Assembly (NCBI GenBank): GCA_005883855.1
Contig: VBAU01000083.1
Span: 19,719 to 29,419, forward strand
Length of the DNA stretch: 9,701 nucleotides
Origin: Bacteroidota bacterium
GTDB lineage: Bacteria; Bacteroidota; Bacteroidia; Chitinophagales; Chitinophagaceae
Reading direction: 5' to 3'
The notes under the pieces were generated by a model. The model made no database searches and was not told the origin of the DNA. It saw nothing but the letters and a program-made list of their open reading frames with translations. Below, one piece after another: positions 1-7,004 of the stretch; within the stretch, counting starts at the first letter, position 1; the number at the start of each line of letters is the position of its first letter. The translations under genes and the position numbers were made by a program.

Positions 1-1761
1 AATACCTTTTTCTTATTAAAGCCCGGTGCGGACGCAAACAAACTTGGAGCAAAATTTCCTTCATTTATTGACAAGTATATGAGAGTGGGACTAAAGGCTG
101 CTGGTTTTGATAAAAAACAGTTCCTGATCTCAATGAAACAACGGCACTTGTATTCTGGCATGAGCAATGACATCGTTGCTTCGGGCACAGTGAGCGTCAC
201 CTATCTGTATATCCTCGGGTCCATCGCTTTATTTACGCTACTAATTGCCTGCATCAACTTCATGAATCTGTCTACTGCCCGTTCTTCCAAACGTTCGTCT
301 GAAGTTGGAGTGCGGAAAGTGCTGGGCGCAGAAAAGGGCTCATTGATTAAACAATTTCTTGGCGAGTCATTGTTGATGAGCATGATGGCATTTGTGATTG
401 CGCTTGCGATCACCAAGATGCTGCTGCCCGCTTTTTCGCGTGTGTCAGGCAAAAACTTGTCATTTGATTTTTCGGACCAATGGTTTATCCTGGTGGGCTT
501 CTTCATTTTGGCTGTCGTCACTGGTCTTCTGGCCGGGAGTTACCCTGCATTTTATCTCTCCTCGTTTAAGCCAGTGAGAGTTTTGAAAGGAAGATTTACG
601 AATTCTTTGGCCGCTGTCGCGCTACGAAAAGGGTTGGTTGTATTTCAGTTTATTATTTCAGTCGTGCTCATTATTGCTTCGGTAGTTATTATGAACCAGA
701 TGCGTTTCTTGCGTTCAACGGATCTTGGATTTGCCAAGGACCAACAGATTGTAATTCCCCTAAGAAGCACAACTGCAAAAAATATCTATGCGTCGCTGAA
801 GAATGAACTGAAGAATACCCGGCAGGTCGAAAATGTGGGAGCGACTCTATTTTATCCCGGCATCGTCAATCCTAGCGACATGGGAATGTACAAAGAAGGG
901 AAAACGGTAAATGATACAAAGGATGTTCACACAAATTGGGTCGATGAATCTCTTCTTCAAACGTTGGGCATTCAGTCTATGGCAGGAAGATTGTTTTCAA
1001 AAGAATTTCCCGGAGACACAAATGCACGCATTATTCTCAATCAACAAGCTATAAAAGACTTAGGATTTAGCTCACCGCAAGAAGCCGTGGGCGGCAAAGT
1101 AAAATTCGACTGGCGCGGTGAAACGTATACGTGGACGATCATTGGTGTTGTGAAGGATTTTCATTTCCAGGATCTGCACGTACCTATTTCACCCTATGCG
1201 TTCCAATTAAATAATCGACCCTACTATAATTACCTGATCGTGCATGCAAAGGCAAGCAATGTGGCGTCACTCTTAAGTTCCATCTCAGCAACCTGGCACA
1301 AGCTAAATCCGAATGAGCCATTTGAATACAGTTTTATTGATGAGGATTTTCAAAAAAATTATGAAGCGGAAACGCGCTTAACTGCTATTGTCGGTTACTT
1401 CACGGTGATTGCTATTCTTATTTCGTGCCTCGGCTTGTTTGGCTTAGCAACATTCAGTGCGGAACAACGCATAAAAGAAATTGGAGTACGGAAAGTATTG
1501 GGCGCAAGTGTGACGGGTATCGTGACGCTTTTGTCTAAGGACTTTTTGAAACTGGTTGCGATCTCCATTGTCATTGCATCGCCCGCCGCATGGTGGATCA
1601 TGAATAAGTGGTTGCAGGACTTTGCCTATCGCACGAATATTAGCTGGACCGTATTTGTGATCACGACGATCACGGCACTGCTGATCGCGCTAATCACAAT
1701 TAGTTTCCAGGCCATAAGGGCGGCGATTGTGAACCCGGTGAAGAGTTTGAGAACGGAATAG
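1..1761 (+). CDS. MacB/FtsX-type ABC transporter permease (permease 1), 5'-truncated by window edge
   Basis: The reading frame is open from base 1, so the ATG at 79 is an internal methionine and not the start; 586 residues are visible and about 220 are missing compared with permease 3. In partial numbering: the end of the first periplasmic MacB_PCD domain (1-65), TM2 (about 70-92) ending in the conserved NFMNLSTARS, a first coupling motif SSEVGVRKVLG (99-109, with S where the paralogues have K), TM3 (123-147), TM4 (161-186), TM5 (212-232), the second periplasmic domain (about 236-450) with IGVVKDF (381-387), TM6 (463-485), a second coupling motif KEIGVRKVLG (492-501), TM7 (516-538), TM8 (549-572) and the C-terminus NPVKSLRTE. 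MacB/FtsX-family permeases lie in the inner membrane and pass ATP-driven movements to the periplasm. No NBD is fused, so the ATPase must be encoded elsewhere. The substrate is unknown. MacB itself is unlikely, because MacB has an N-terminal ATPase and only four helices. Confidence 0.95.
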   Translation, partial: NTFFLLKPGADANKLGAKFPSFIDKYMRVGLKAAGFDKKQFLISMKQRHLYSGMSNDIVASGTVSVTYLYILGSIALFTLLIACINFMNLSTARSSKRSSEVGVRKVLGAEKGSLIKQFLGESLLMSMMAFVIALAITKMLLPAFSRVSGKNLSFDFSDQWFILVGFFILAVVTGLLAGSYPAFYLSSFKPVRVLKGRFTNSLAAVALRKGLVVFQFIISVVLIIASVVIMNQMRFLRSTDLGFAKDQQIVIPLRSTTAKNIYASLKNELKNTRQVENVGATLFYPGIVNPSDMGMYKEGKTVNDTKDVHTNWVDESLLQTLGIQSMAGRLFSKEFPGDTNARIILNQQAIKDLGFSSPQEAVGGKVKFDWRGETYTWTIIGVVKDFHFQDLHVPISPYAFQLNNRPYYNYLIVHAKASNVASLLSSISATWHKLNPNEPFEYSFIDEDFQKNYEAETRLTAIVGYFTVIAILISCLGLFGLATFSAEQRIKEIGVRKVLGASVTGIVTLLSKDFLKLVAISIVIASPAAWWIMNKWLQDFAYRTNISWTVFVITTITALLIALITISFQAIRAAIVNPVKSLRTE

Positions 1762-1816
1762 TCAATAGTGAATGGTGAATTGTGAATGGTCAATGGTGAA
1801 TGGTGAATGGTGAATG
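1761..1816 (+). repeat. Heptanucleotide tandem repeat, eight units (GTGAATG family)
   Basis: Eight consecutive 7-mers occur without a break in register. Five are GTGAATG, one GTGAATT, one GTCAATG and one GTCAATA, so the consensus is GT(G/C)AAT(G/T/A). The first unit begins on the G of the TAG stop codon of permease 1. The same heptads occur after permeases 2 and 4. The function is unknown; they resemble in kind the heptameric short tandem repeats described in cyanobacteria, but no relationship is claimed. Confidence 0.9.
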
Positions 1817-1819
1817 ATT

Positions 1820-1854
1820 GGCAGTAAGCAATGGGCAACGGGCAAAGGGAAGTG
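1820..1854 (+). repeat. Second, degenerate heptad-like tract (GGCAAxG)
   Basis: Directly after the GTGAATG array the sequence continues as GGCAGTA, AGCAATG, GGCAACG, GGCAAAG and GGAAGTG, which can be read as five degraded 7-mers around GGCAA(C/T)G. The period matches the preceding array but the unit differs. Only the central three units are convincing. Confidence 0.45.
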
Positions 1855-1973
1855 TCTCGTAGGGACTGAATATGGGTAGCGCGCATGATATCAGACATAA
1901 TGGAACCCGGAAGCGGTTCAATCTTGTCCATTAGAGTTACCGATGCAGTGTCCCGATAGTTATCGGGAGACAC
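1852..1973. other. Noncoding segment bounded by 7-bp inverted ends, possible small mobile-element remnant
   Basis: This 122-bp stretch starts with GTGTCTC (1852-1858) and ends with its exact reverse complement GAGACAC (1967-1973). The right end overlaps the TCCCGATA palindrome. The interior resembles neither the flanking genes nor the heptads, and no convincing gene is seen; the short open frames on either strand lack family features. No clear target-site duplication is visible. Seven matching bases could arise by chance, so the mobile-element reading is weak. Confidence 0.25.
1951..1968. repeat. Palindromic repeat TCCCGATA-GT-TATCGGGA, copy 1
   Basis: Perfect 8-bp arms flank a 2-nt centre. 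Outside the arms GTG (1948-1950) and CAC (1971-1973) could extend the stem if the GA at 1969-1970 bulges. A near-identical copy lies at 4505-4522 in the next gap, so this is a dispersed element rather than a chance hairpin. No T-run follows it, so an intrinsic terminator is not supported. Confidence 0.85.
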
Positions 1974-2024
1974 AACGGATGATGAGCAGAATTACAAATG
2001 TTGACAGAATAAAAGTTATCTGCC

Positions 2025-4439
2025 ATGATAAAAAATTATTTCAAAACCGCTTTCAGGAATTTGGTTCGCCACAGGAACTTTACCATTATTAATATGGTTG
2101 GCCTCGCTGCGGGGATCGCAGTTTGCCTGGTGTTATTTCTTGTGATCAGGTATGAAATGAGCTTTGATAATTACCATAAAAAGAAGGATCGCATCTATCG
2201 TGTTTTGACCGAATACCATCATGCTGATGCGCCCGATATTTTTTATGGTAAAGGAGTTCCTTCGCCATTACCAGCCGCTTTGAGGACAAATTTTCCGCAG
2301 CTGGAAAAAGTTGCCACCGTTTATTCTGAGGGAAATGATCAAATCCAGGTGCTAGATGATAATGGTGAGCCAGTAAAAAAATTCAAAGAGGAAAAAGGAG
2401 TGTTTTTTACGGAGCCTTCTTTATTTGACATCTTTGATTTCAAATGGCTTGCTGGTAGTGCATCGTCATTAAAAAATCCGAATTCCGTTGTACTGACAAA
2501 AACCATCGCAGAAAAATATTTCGGTGACTGGCAGTTTGCAATTGGAAAAAATCTGAAATGGAACAACCGGGATGTGTTGAAAGTGTCAGGAATATTGGAC
2601 GATGTTCCCGAGAATACGGATCTGCAATTCAAAGCAGTCATCTCATTCGGCACCGGCTATACGGCTGATTTTCTAAAATCCACTAACTGGGATGGGACGG
2701 GTTCAAGCTATGGATGTTATGTGCTGTTGCCACGCGATGTTTCAGCAGCATCATTTAACTCCCAACTCAGAGCTTTCGTCAAAAAAATGAAGTCGCCGGA
2801 GAACAAGGACAGTCATATCATACAGCCGTTGAGCCAAATACATTATGACACTAAAACAAATGACTTTAGCAACCGCACCATGAGCCGGGGAATGATTAAG
2901 GCACTGTGGCTGATCGGCGCGTTCATTCTTTTAATCGCTTGCGTGAATTTCATCAATCTTTCAACGGCACAAGCTGTTAACCGGTCAAAAGAAGTAGGTA
3001 TCAGGAAAGTGTTAGGCAGCGACCGCTCCAGCTTGAAAATTCAATTCTTCACGGAAACCTTTTTGCTCGTCTTAACGTCGATCGTGCTCGCTGCAGTAAT
3101 GGTTGTACTTACACTGCCCTTTGTTGGAAGAATATTAGAAAAGCCACTCTCTGTCCACAACACGGACATTTTGGCCATTGTTACATTTCTTTCACTCACT
3201 GCAGTTGTGGTAACAGTACTGGCAGGCTTTTATCCTTCCATTGTCCTGGCACGCTTTAACCCGATAAATGCTCTAAAAAACAAGGCGGCCGCTGCAGCGA
3301 CAAAGGGAATTTCATTACGAAGAGGATTAGTTGTTTTCCAGTTTGTCATTGCACAAGCCCTGATCATCGGAACACTCATTATTGTTAAGCAAATGAGCTA
3401 TTTCATTCACCAGCCTCTGGGTTTTGATAAAACAGCAATTGTCAACATCCCTTTCCCTGGTGATAGCAGTGCTACAAGCAAACTCGACTTCCTGCGACAG
3501 CAATTGAAGAGTGTTCAAGGCGTACAAAATATAAGTTTCAGCTCCAACACTCCTGTTGAAGACGATAATGATATGTGGAGCACGTTCAAGTATAATCATG
3601 CTGCAAAAGAAACAGACTTTTATGCTATCACTAAATTCGCCGATGACCAGTATATACCAACATATAAATTATCACTTGTTTCCGGCAGAAATCTTCAACC
3701 ATCAGATACTGCACGAGAATTCCTGGTTAGTCAAAAACTCGTAACGAATTTGGGAATCGTCAATGCACAGGACGTTTTGGAGAAAGAAATCAATCTCTGG
3801 GGATTCATAAACGGCCGGATAGTTGGCGTTATAAAGGATTACAATGACAGGTCGTTTCGCCGTGGAATCGACCCGGTTCTTATTACCACGCTCAGAAGAG
3901 GCTACACCCAGGCAGGAATAAAATTGATCACATCGGATGTATCATCGGCTATGCGATCCATTGAGAAAATTTGGAACCAAACATTCCCTGAGTTTGTCTT
4001 CGAATACAAATTCCTGGATGATAAGGTCGAAAGTTTTTACAGGCAGGAAAACCAGTTATCACAGCTGTACCAAATTTTCGCGATCATCGCCATATTTCTC
4101 AGCTGCCTTGGTTTGTACGGGTTGGCGTCATTCATGGCAGTGCAACGTATCAAGGAAGTGGGTATTCGCAAAGTACTGGGCGCGACAGCTAGCAGCATCG
4201 TATACCTTTTTTCAAAGGAGTTTATCATTCTCATCAGCGTTGCATTTGTAATTGCTACGCCCGTTGCGTGGTATTACATGCATAGCTGGTTGCAGGATTA
4301 TGTCTATCGAATAAACATAAGCTGGTGGATATTTCTTGTTGGTGGAATTGTCGCCATTGTTATTGCTCTTGCTACAATAAGTTTCCAGGCAATAAGAGCG
4401 GCGGTGGCGAACCCGGTGAAGAGTTTGAGAACGGAATAG
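2025..4439 (+). CDS. MacB/FtsX-type ABC transporter permease (permease 2), 804 aa
   Basis: This is a full-length inner-membrane permease with a duplicated layout. It has a cytoplasmic amphipathic start MIKNYFKTAFRN, TM1 (about 20-43), periplasmic MacB_PCD domain 1 (45-285), TM2 (290-312), coupling motif KEVGIRKVLG (322-331), TM3 (346-368), TM4 (385-408), TM5 (435-455), periplasmic domain 2 (460-675) with VGVIKDY (600-606), TM6 (682-704), a second coupling motif KEVGIRKVLG (710-719), TM7, TM8 (about 768-790) and C-terminal NPVKSLRTE. In MacB/LolC relatives the coupling segment after the second helix contacts the ATPase; two in one chain suggest one polypeptide per ATPase dimer (inference). The ATG at 2025 is chosen because its N-terminus matches permeases 3, 4 and 5. 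No Shine-Dalgarno is visible, as is common in Bacteroidota. It lies 263 bp after permease 1, the widest gap in the array. The substrate cannot be inferred. Confidence 0.96.
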   Translation: MIKNYFKTAFRNLVRHRNFTIINMVGLAAGIAVCLVLFLVIRYEMSFDNYHKKKDRIYRVLTEYHHADAPDIFYGKGVPSPLPAALRTNFPQLEKVATVYSEGNDQIQVLDDNGEPVKKFKEEKGVFFTEPSLFDIFDFKWLAGSASSLKNPNSVVLTKTIAEKYFGDWQFAIGKNLKWNNRDVLKVSGILDDVPENTDLQFKAVISFGTGYTADFLKSTNWDGTGSSYGCYVLLPRDVSAASFNSQLRAFVKKMKSPENKDSHIIQPLSQIHYDTKTNDFSNRTMSRGMIKALWLIGAFILLIACVNFINLSTAQAVNRSKEVGIRKVLGSDRSSLKIQFFTETFLLVLTSIVLAAVMVVLTLPFVGRILEKPLSVHNTDILAIVTFLSLTAVVVTVLAGFYPSIVLARFNPINALKNKAAAAATKGISLRRGLVVFQFVIAQALIIGTLIIVKQMSYFIHQPLGFDKTAIVNIPFPGDSSATSKLDFLRQQLKSVQGVQNISFSSNTPVEDDNDMWSTFKYNHAAKETDFYAITKFADDQYIPTYKLSLVSGRNLQPSDTAREFLVSQKLVTNLGIVNAQDVLEKEINLWGFINGRIVGVIKDYNDRSFRRGIDPVLITTLRRGYTQAGIKLITSDVSSAMRSIEKIWNQTFPEFVFEYKFLDDKVESFYRQENQLSQLYQIFAIIAIFLSCLGLYGLASFMAVQRIKEVGIRKVLGATASSIVYLFSKEFIILISVAFVIATPVAWYYMHSWLQDYVYRINISWWIFLVGGIVAIVIALATISFQAIRAAVANPVKSLRTE

Positions 4440-4466
4440 TGAATGGTCAATTGTGAATTGTGAATG
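4439..4466 (+). repeat. Heptanucleotide tandem repeat, four units (GTGAATG family)
   Basis: The units GTGAATG, GTCAATT, GTGAATT and GTGAATG run in perfect 7-nt register, starting on the G of the TAG stop codon of permease 2, exactly as in the 1761 array. Inverted heptads follow downstream at 4490-4503. Confidence 0.88.
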
Positions 4467-4503
4467 CGTGTCCGATTGCCGGAAAGTCATATTGACAATT
4501 GAC
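4446..4503. repeat. Inverted heptads forming an imperfect stem-loop downstream of permease 2
   Basis: The left arm 4446-4458 (GTCAATTGTGAAT) pairs with the right arm 4491-4503 (ATTGACAATTGAC) with 12 of 13 positions complementary. The right arm consists of two reverse-orientation heptads, TATTGAC (4490-4496) and AATTGAC (4497-4503). A third reverse unit, TATTGAC, lies at 4526-4532 beyond the palindrome. The 32-nt loop is unremarkable. No U-tract follows, so a terminator is not claimed; an mRNA 3'-end or processing role is possible. Confidence 0.65.
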
Positions 4504-4504
4504 A

Positions 4505-4522
4505 TCCCGATAGCTATCGGGA
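4505..4522. repeat. Palindromic repeat TCCCGATAGCTATCGGGA, copy 2
   Basis: This is a perfect 18-bp palindrome with no unpaired centre. It differs from the copy at 1951-1968 by one base (C for T in the centre). It sits between reverse heptads ending at 4503 and starting at 4526, as if inserted into a heptad tract. The flanking GACA before it and CAC after it resemble the surroundings of copy 1. Confidence 0.88.
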
Positions 4523-4550
4523 CACTATTGACAACAAAAATTTAAGAGTC

Positions 4551-6953
4551 ATGATCAAAAACTATTTCAAAACGGCATGGCGAAACCTGGCGAGAAGCAA
4601 GGTGTTTTCAACAATTAACATTGTCGGCTTGTCAATCGGTCTCGCTTGCTGCCTCCTCATGTTTCTGTTTATTCAAAATGAATTAAGCTACGACAAGTAC
4701 AACGTGCATGCGAAGAACATCTACAGGTTAACTTCTGAAGCCGAAGGACCCAATGGCATAACCAGTCTTGCGGTATCGCCAGCGCCCTGGGCACCTACGA
4801 TGAAAAAAGACTATGCAGAGATCAGAAACTATACACGTTTGCTTAAGGCTGAGAAGACTGATATTGGGCAACCCGGACGACAACATTTCTATGAAACGGA
4901 TCTTCTCTACGCCGATTCGACTTTCCTTGATGTATTTTCTGTACAGCTGGAAAAAGGTGATCGCAATACAGCGCTCAAGCAACCCAATAGCATTATTCTA
5001 ACGAGTGAAACGGCAAGGAAATATTTTGGTGATGAAGATCCTATCGGGAAGACACTTGAAGTGAATTCTTTTGTTGGAAGAGTTACCGTTCAGGTAACAG
5101 CAATCGCAAGAAAGCTTCCCGCTAATTCCAGCTTTACATTCAATTCAGTTGTATCTCTGCAAACCATTGGAGACTTAAGCAACTTCTGGGCCTTTCACAT
5201 GTTCCATTCATACCTATTATTGAATGATAATAGCTCAGCCGCCGATCTTGAAAAAAAGTTTCCTGCGTTTGTAAATAAATACATCATCAACAATCCTCAA
5301 GCAGATGGCAACCAGGATATTCATCTTCAGCCGCTGACTTCGATTCACTTGCATTCAAATATGGTTGGCGAGCTGCGCATCAATGGTGATATTACTTATA
5401 TCTATGTTTTTGCAGGTGTTGCGCTTTTCGTTCTGCTTATAGCGTGTTTCAACTTTACCAATCTGTCAACAGCCCGTTCCCTCACAAGAGCGAAGGAAGT
5501 GGGGCTCAGAAAAGTAGTAGGTGCGGAAAAACGGCAATTACTCAGTCAATTTCTCGGAGAGACCACACTGTTCGCTTTGATCTCGATGGTGCTGGCAGTG
5601 CTGATCACATTGCTCGTTTTACCCTTTTTCAATCAACTTTCGGAACGAGACCTCCACATCGACTTTGCGAAAAATTATGAGCTGGTGTTTGTCTTGATTT
5701 TACTTGTGATGGCGGTGGGTTTGCTGGCTGGCTTATATCCAGCAACCGTTCTGTCGGCATTCAAACCAGTAGAAGTACTAAAGGGAAGACTGCTCCAAAG
5801 CAGTCAGGGTGTTTCGTTTCGTAAACTGTTAGTCACTTTGCAGTTTGTAGTTTCCATTACACTTATTGCAAGCACGGTATTGGTAACCCGGCAACTTCAT
5901 TTCTTGCAAAACAAAAAACTTGGGTTTGACAAAGAAAACGTCCTCATAGTAACCCTACCAAAAGACATGGACTCAACACGGCTGGTTTCATTTAAAAGTT
6001 CCTTGCTTCGTGAGAGTTCCATTCTCTCTGTTGCAGGTTCAGAAGTAGTACCGGGGCTCAACATTCCAGTAAACCAGGTGAATGACGGGAGCGCCGACCT
6101 GAGCAAAACATATTCGATGCAAATGCTTTCTATAGACGAAGATTTTGTCAAGGCGATGAAAATGAAATTGCTCGCAGGACGTAACCTCGCTGCCGATCAT
6201 CCAACAGATAAAGTCGAAGGCTTTATTCTAAATGAAGAAGCGGTAAAGAAGATGGGATGGAAGGATCCTGTAGCGGCAATTGGTAAAACGATGCAGTGGG
6301 TAAGGCCAGATGTGGTTTTGAAGAGAGGAAAAGTCCTGGGCGTTGTGGAGAACTTTAATATCACTCCACTCAAAACGGCAGTACAGCCACTGGTCATGCA
6401 TTATGCTCCGTTGCGTTTTCAATATCTCTTCGTGCGGTTTAATCAAAGGAGGGCACAGCAATTAACGAGCCTCGTTGAAAATAAATTTCACGAATACTAT
6501 CCGAAGCAGTCTTTTGAATACAATTTTCTCGATGATAACCTGAACCGAATGTATAAGAGTGAAAGGCGCCTGGGAAACATCTTCGGTTGGTTTTCCTTTC
6601 TCGCCATTCTCATCGCATCCATGGGGATGCTGGGATTATCCTTGTATTCGATCCAACAACGCGTCAAAGAAATAGGCATTAGGAAAGTTCTGGGCGCCAG
6701 TGTGCTCGGTATCACGAAAGGATTATTGAAGGAATTCATAAAGCCGGTAATTGTCGCCGCCATCATTGCTACGCCTGTTGCGTGGTACATGATGAACAAA
6801 TGGTTGAACGATTTTGCCTATCGGATTCATATCAGCGTGTGGATCTTCATTGTGGCAGGAGCATTGGCAATGTTGATAGCAGCCCTTACCGTGAGCATAC
6901 AGGCCATTAGAGCGGCGATAGCTAACCCGGTGAAATCGTTACGAACGGAATGA
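4551..6953 (+). CDS. MacB/FtsX-type ABC transporter permease (permease 3), 800 aa
   Basis: This is a complete duplicated MacB_PCD-FtsX permease. Seen in order: N-terminal MIKNYFKTAWRN, TM1 (20-42), periplasmic domain 1 (45-280), TM2 (284-304) ending in NFTNLSTARS, coupling motif KEVGLRKVVG (315-324), TM3 (338-360), TM4 (376-400), TM5 (426-446), periplasmic domain 2 (450-670) with LGVVENF (596-602) where the paralogues have a KDF-like motif, TM6 (680-700), coupling motif KEIGIRKVLG (706-715), TM7 (about 730-750), TM8 (765-787) and NPVKSLRTE. The even number of helices puts both termini in the cytoplasm and both large loops in the periplasm. The ATG at 4551 gives the family N-terminus; a leader sharing TTA(A)GAGTC precedes both this gene and permease 5. 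It is separated from permease 2 by 111 bp of repeats and from permease 4 by only 51 bp, so co-transcription with permease 4 is plausible. Partner ATPase and cargo are unknown. Confidence 0.96.
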   Translation: MIKNYFKTAWRNLARSKVFSTINIVGLSIGLACCLLMFLFIQNELSYDKYNVHAKNIYRLTSEAEGPNGITSLAVSPAPWAPTMKKDYAEIRNYTRLLKAEKTDIGQPGRQHFYETDLLYADSTFLDVFSVQLEKGDRNTALKQPNSIILTSETARKYFGDEDPIGKTLEVNSFVGRVTVQVTAIARKLPANSSFTFNSVVSLQTIGDLSNFWAFHMFHSYLLLNDNSSAADLEKKFPAFVNKYIINNPQADGNQDIHLQPLTSIHLHSNMVGELRINGDITYIYVFAGVALFVLLIACFNFTNLSTARSLTRAKEVGLRKVVGAEKRQLLSQFLGETTLFALISMVLAVLITLLVLPFFNQLSERDLHIDFAKNYELVFVLILLVMAVGLLAGLYPATVLSAFKPVEVLKGRLLQSSQGVSFRKLLVTLQFVVSITLIASTVLVTRQLHFLQNKKLGFDKENVLIVTLPKDMDSTRLVSFKSSLLRESSILSVAGSEVVPGLNIPVNQVNDGSADLSKTYSMQMLSIDEDFVKAMKMKLLAGRNLAADHPTDKVEGFILNEEAVKKMGWKDPVAAIGKTMQWVRPDVVLKRGKVLGVVENFNITPLKTAVQPLVMHYAPLRFQYLFVRFNQRRAQQLTSLVENKFHEYYPKQSFEYNFLDDNLNRMYKSERRLGNIFGWFSFLAILIASMGMLGLSLYSIQQRVKEIGIRKVLGASVLGITKGLLKEFIKPVIVAAIIATPVAWYMMNKWLNDFAYRIHISVWIFIVAGALAMLIAALTVSIQAIRAAIANPVKSLRTE

Positions 6954-6958
6954 AAGAA

Positions 6959-6990
6959 AGCTATGAGCTGCGAGCTATGAGCTTATAGCT
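6959..6990 (+). repeat. Direct repeat AGCTATGAGCT x2 with inverted tail
   Basis: AGCTATGAGCT occurs at 6959-6969 and 6973-6983, separated by GCG. The following TATAGCT (6984-6990) lets AGCTAT (6973-6978) pair with ATAGCT (6985-6990) around a 6-nt loop. This repeat replaces the GTGAATG heptads seen in the other three gaps. An A-run, not a T-run, follows, so it is not a + strand terminator. Confidence 0.75.
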
Positions 6991-7004
6991 AAAAAACTAT
7001 TCTT

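Noticed and set aside
79..81. ATG at 79 as the start of permease 1
   Set aside because: The frame is open to base 1 and the upstream residues (LLKPGADANKLGAKFPSF) match the periplasmic domain of the paralogues, so the gene begins before the window.
1761..1816. CRISPR array
   Set aside because: The repeats are 7 bp with no spacers and show no repeat-spacer alternation.
1626..1973. Antisense open frame (115 codons) covering the end of permease 1 and the first gap
   Set aside because: Its middle is translated heptad repeat and its end is antisense to the conserved TM8 and tail of permease 1; no family features are seen.
2001..2006. TTGACA as a -35 promoter box before permease 2
   Set aside because: It lies only 18 bp before the start codon, no matching -10 box can fit, and Bacteroidota primary promoters use a different consensus.
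6973..6997. Intrinsic terminator after permease 3
   Set aside because: The stem is only 6 bp with an A/T-rich end, and an A-run rather than a T-run follows on the coding strand.
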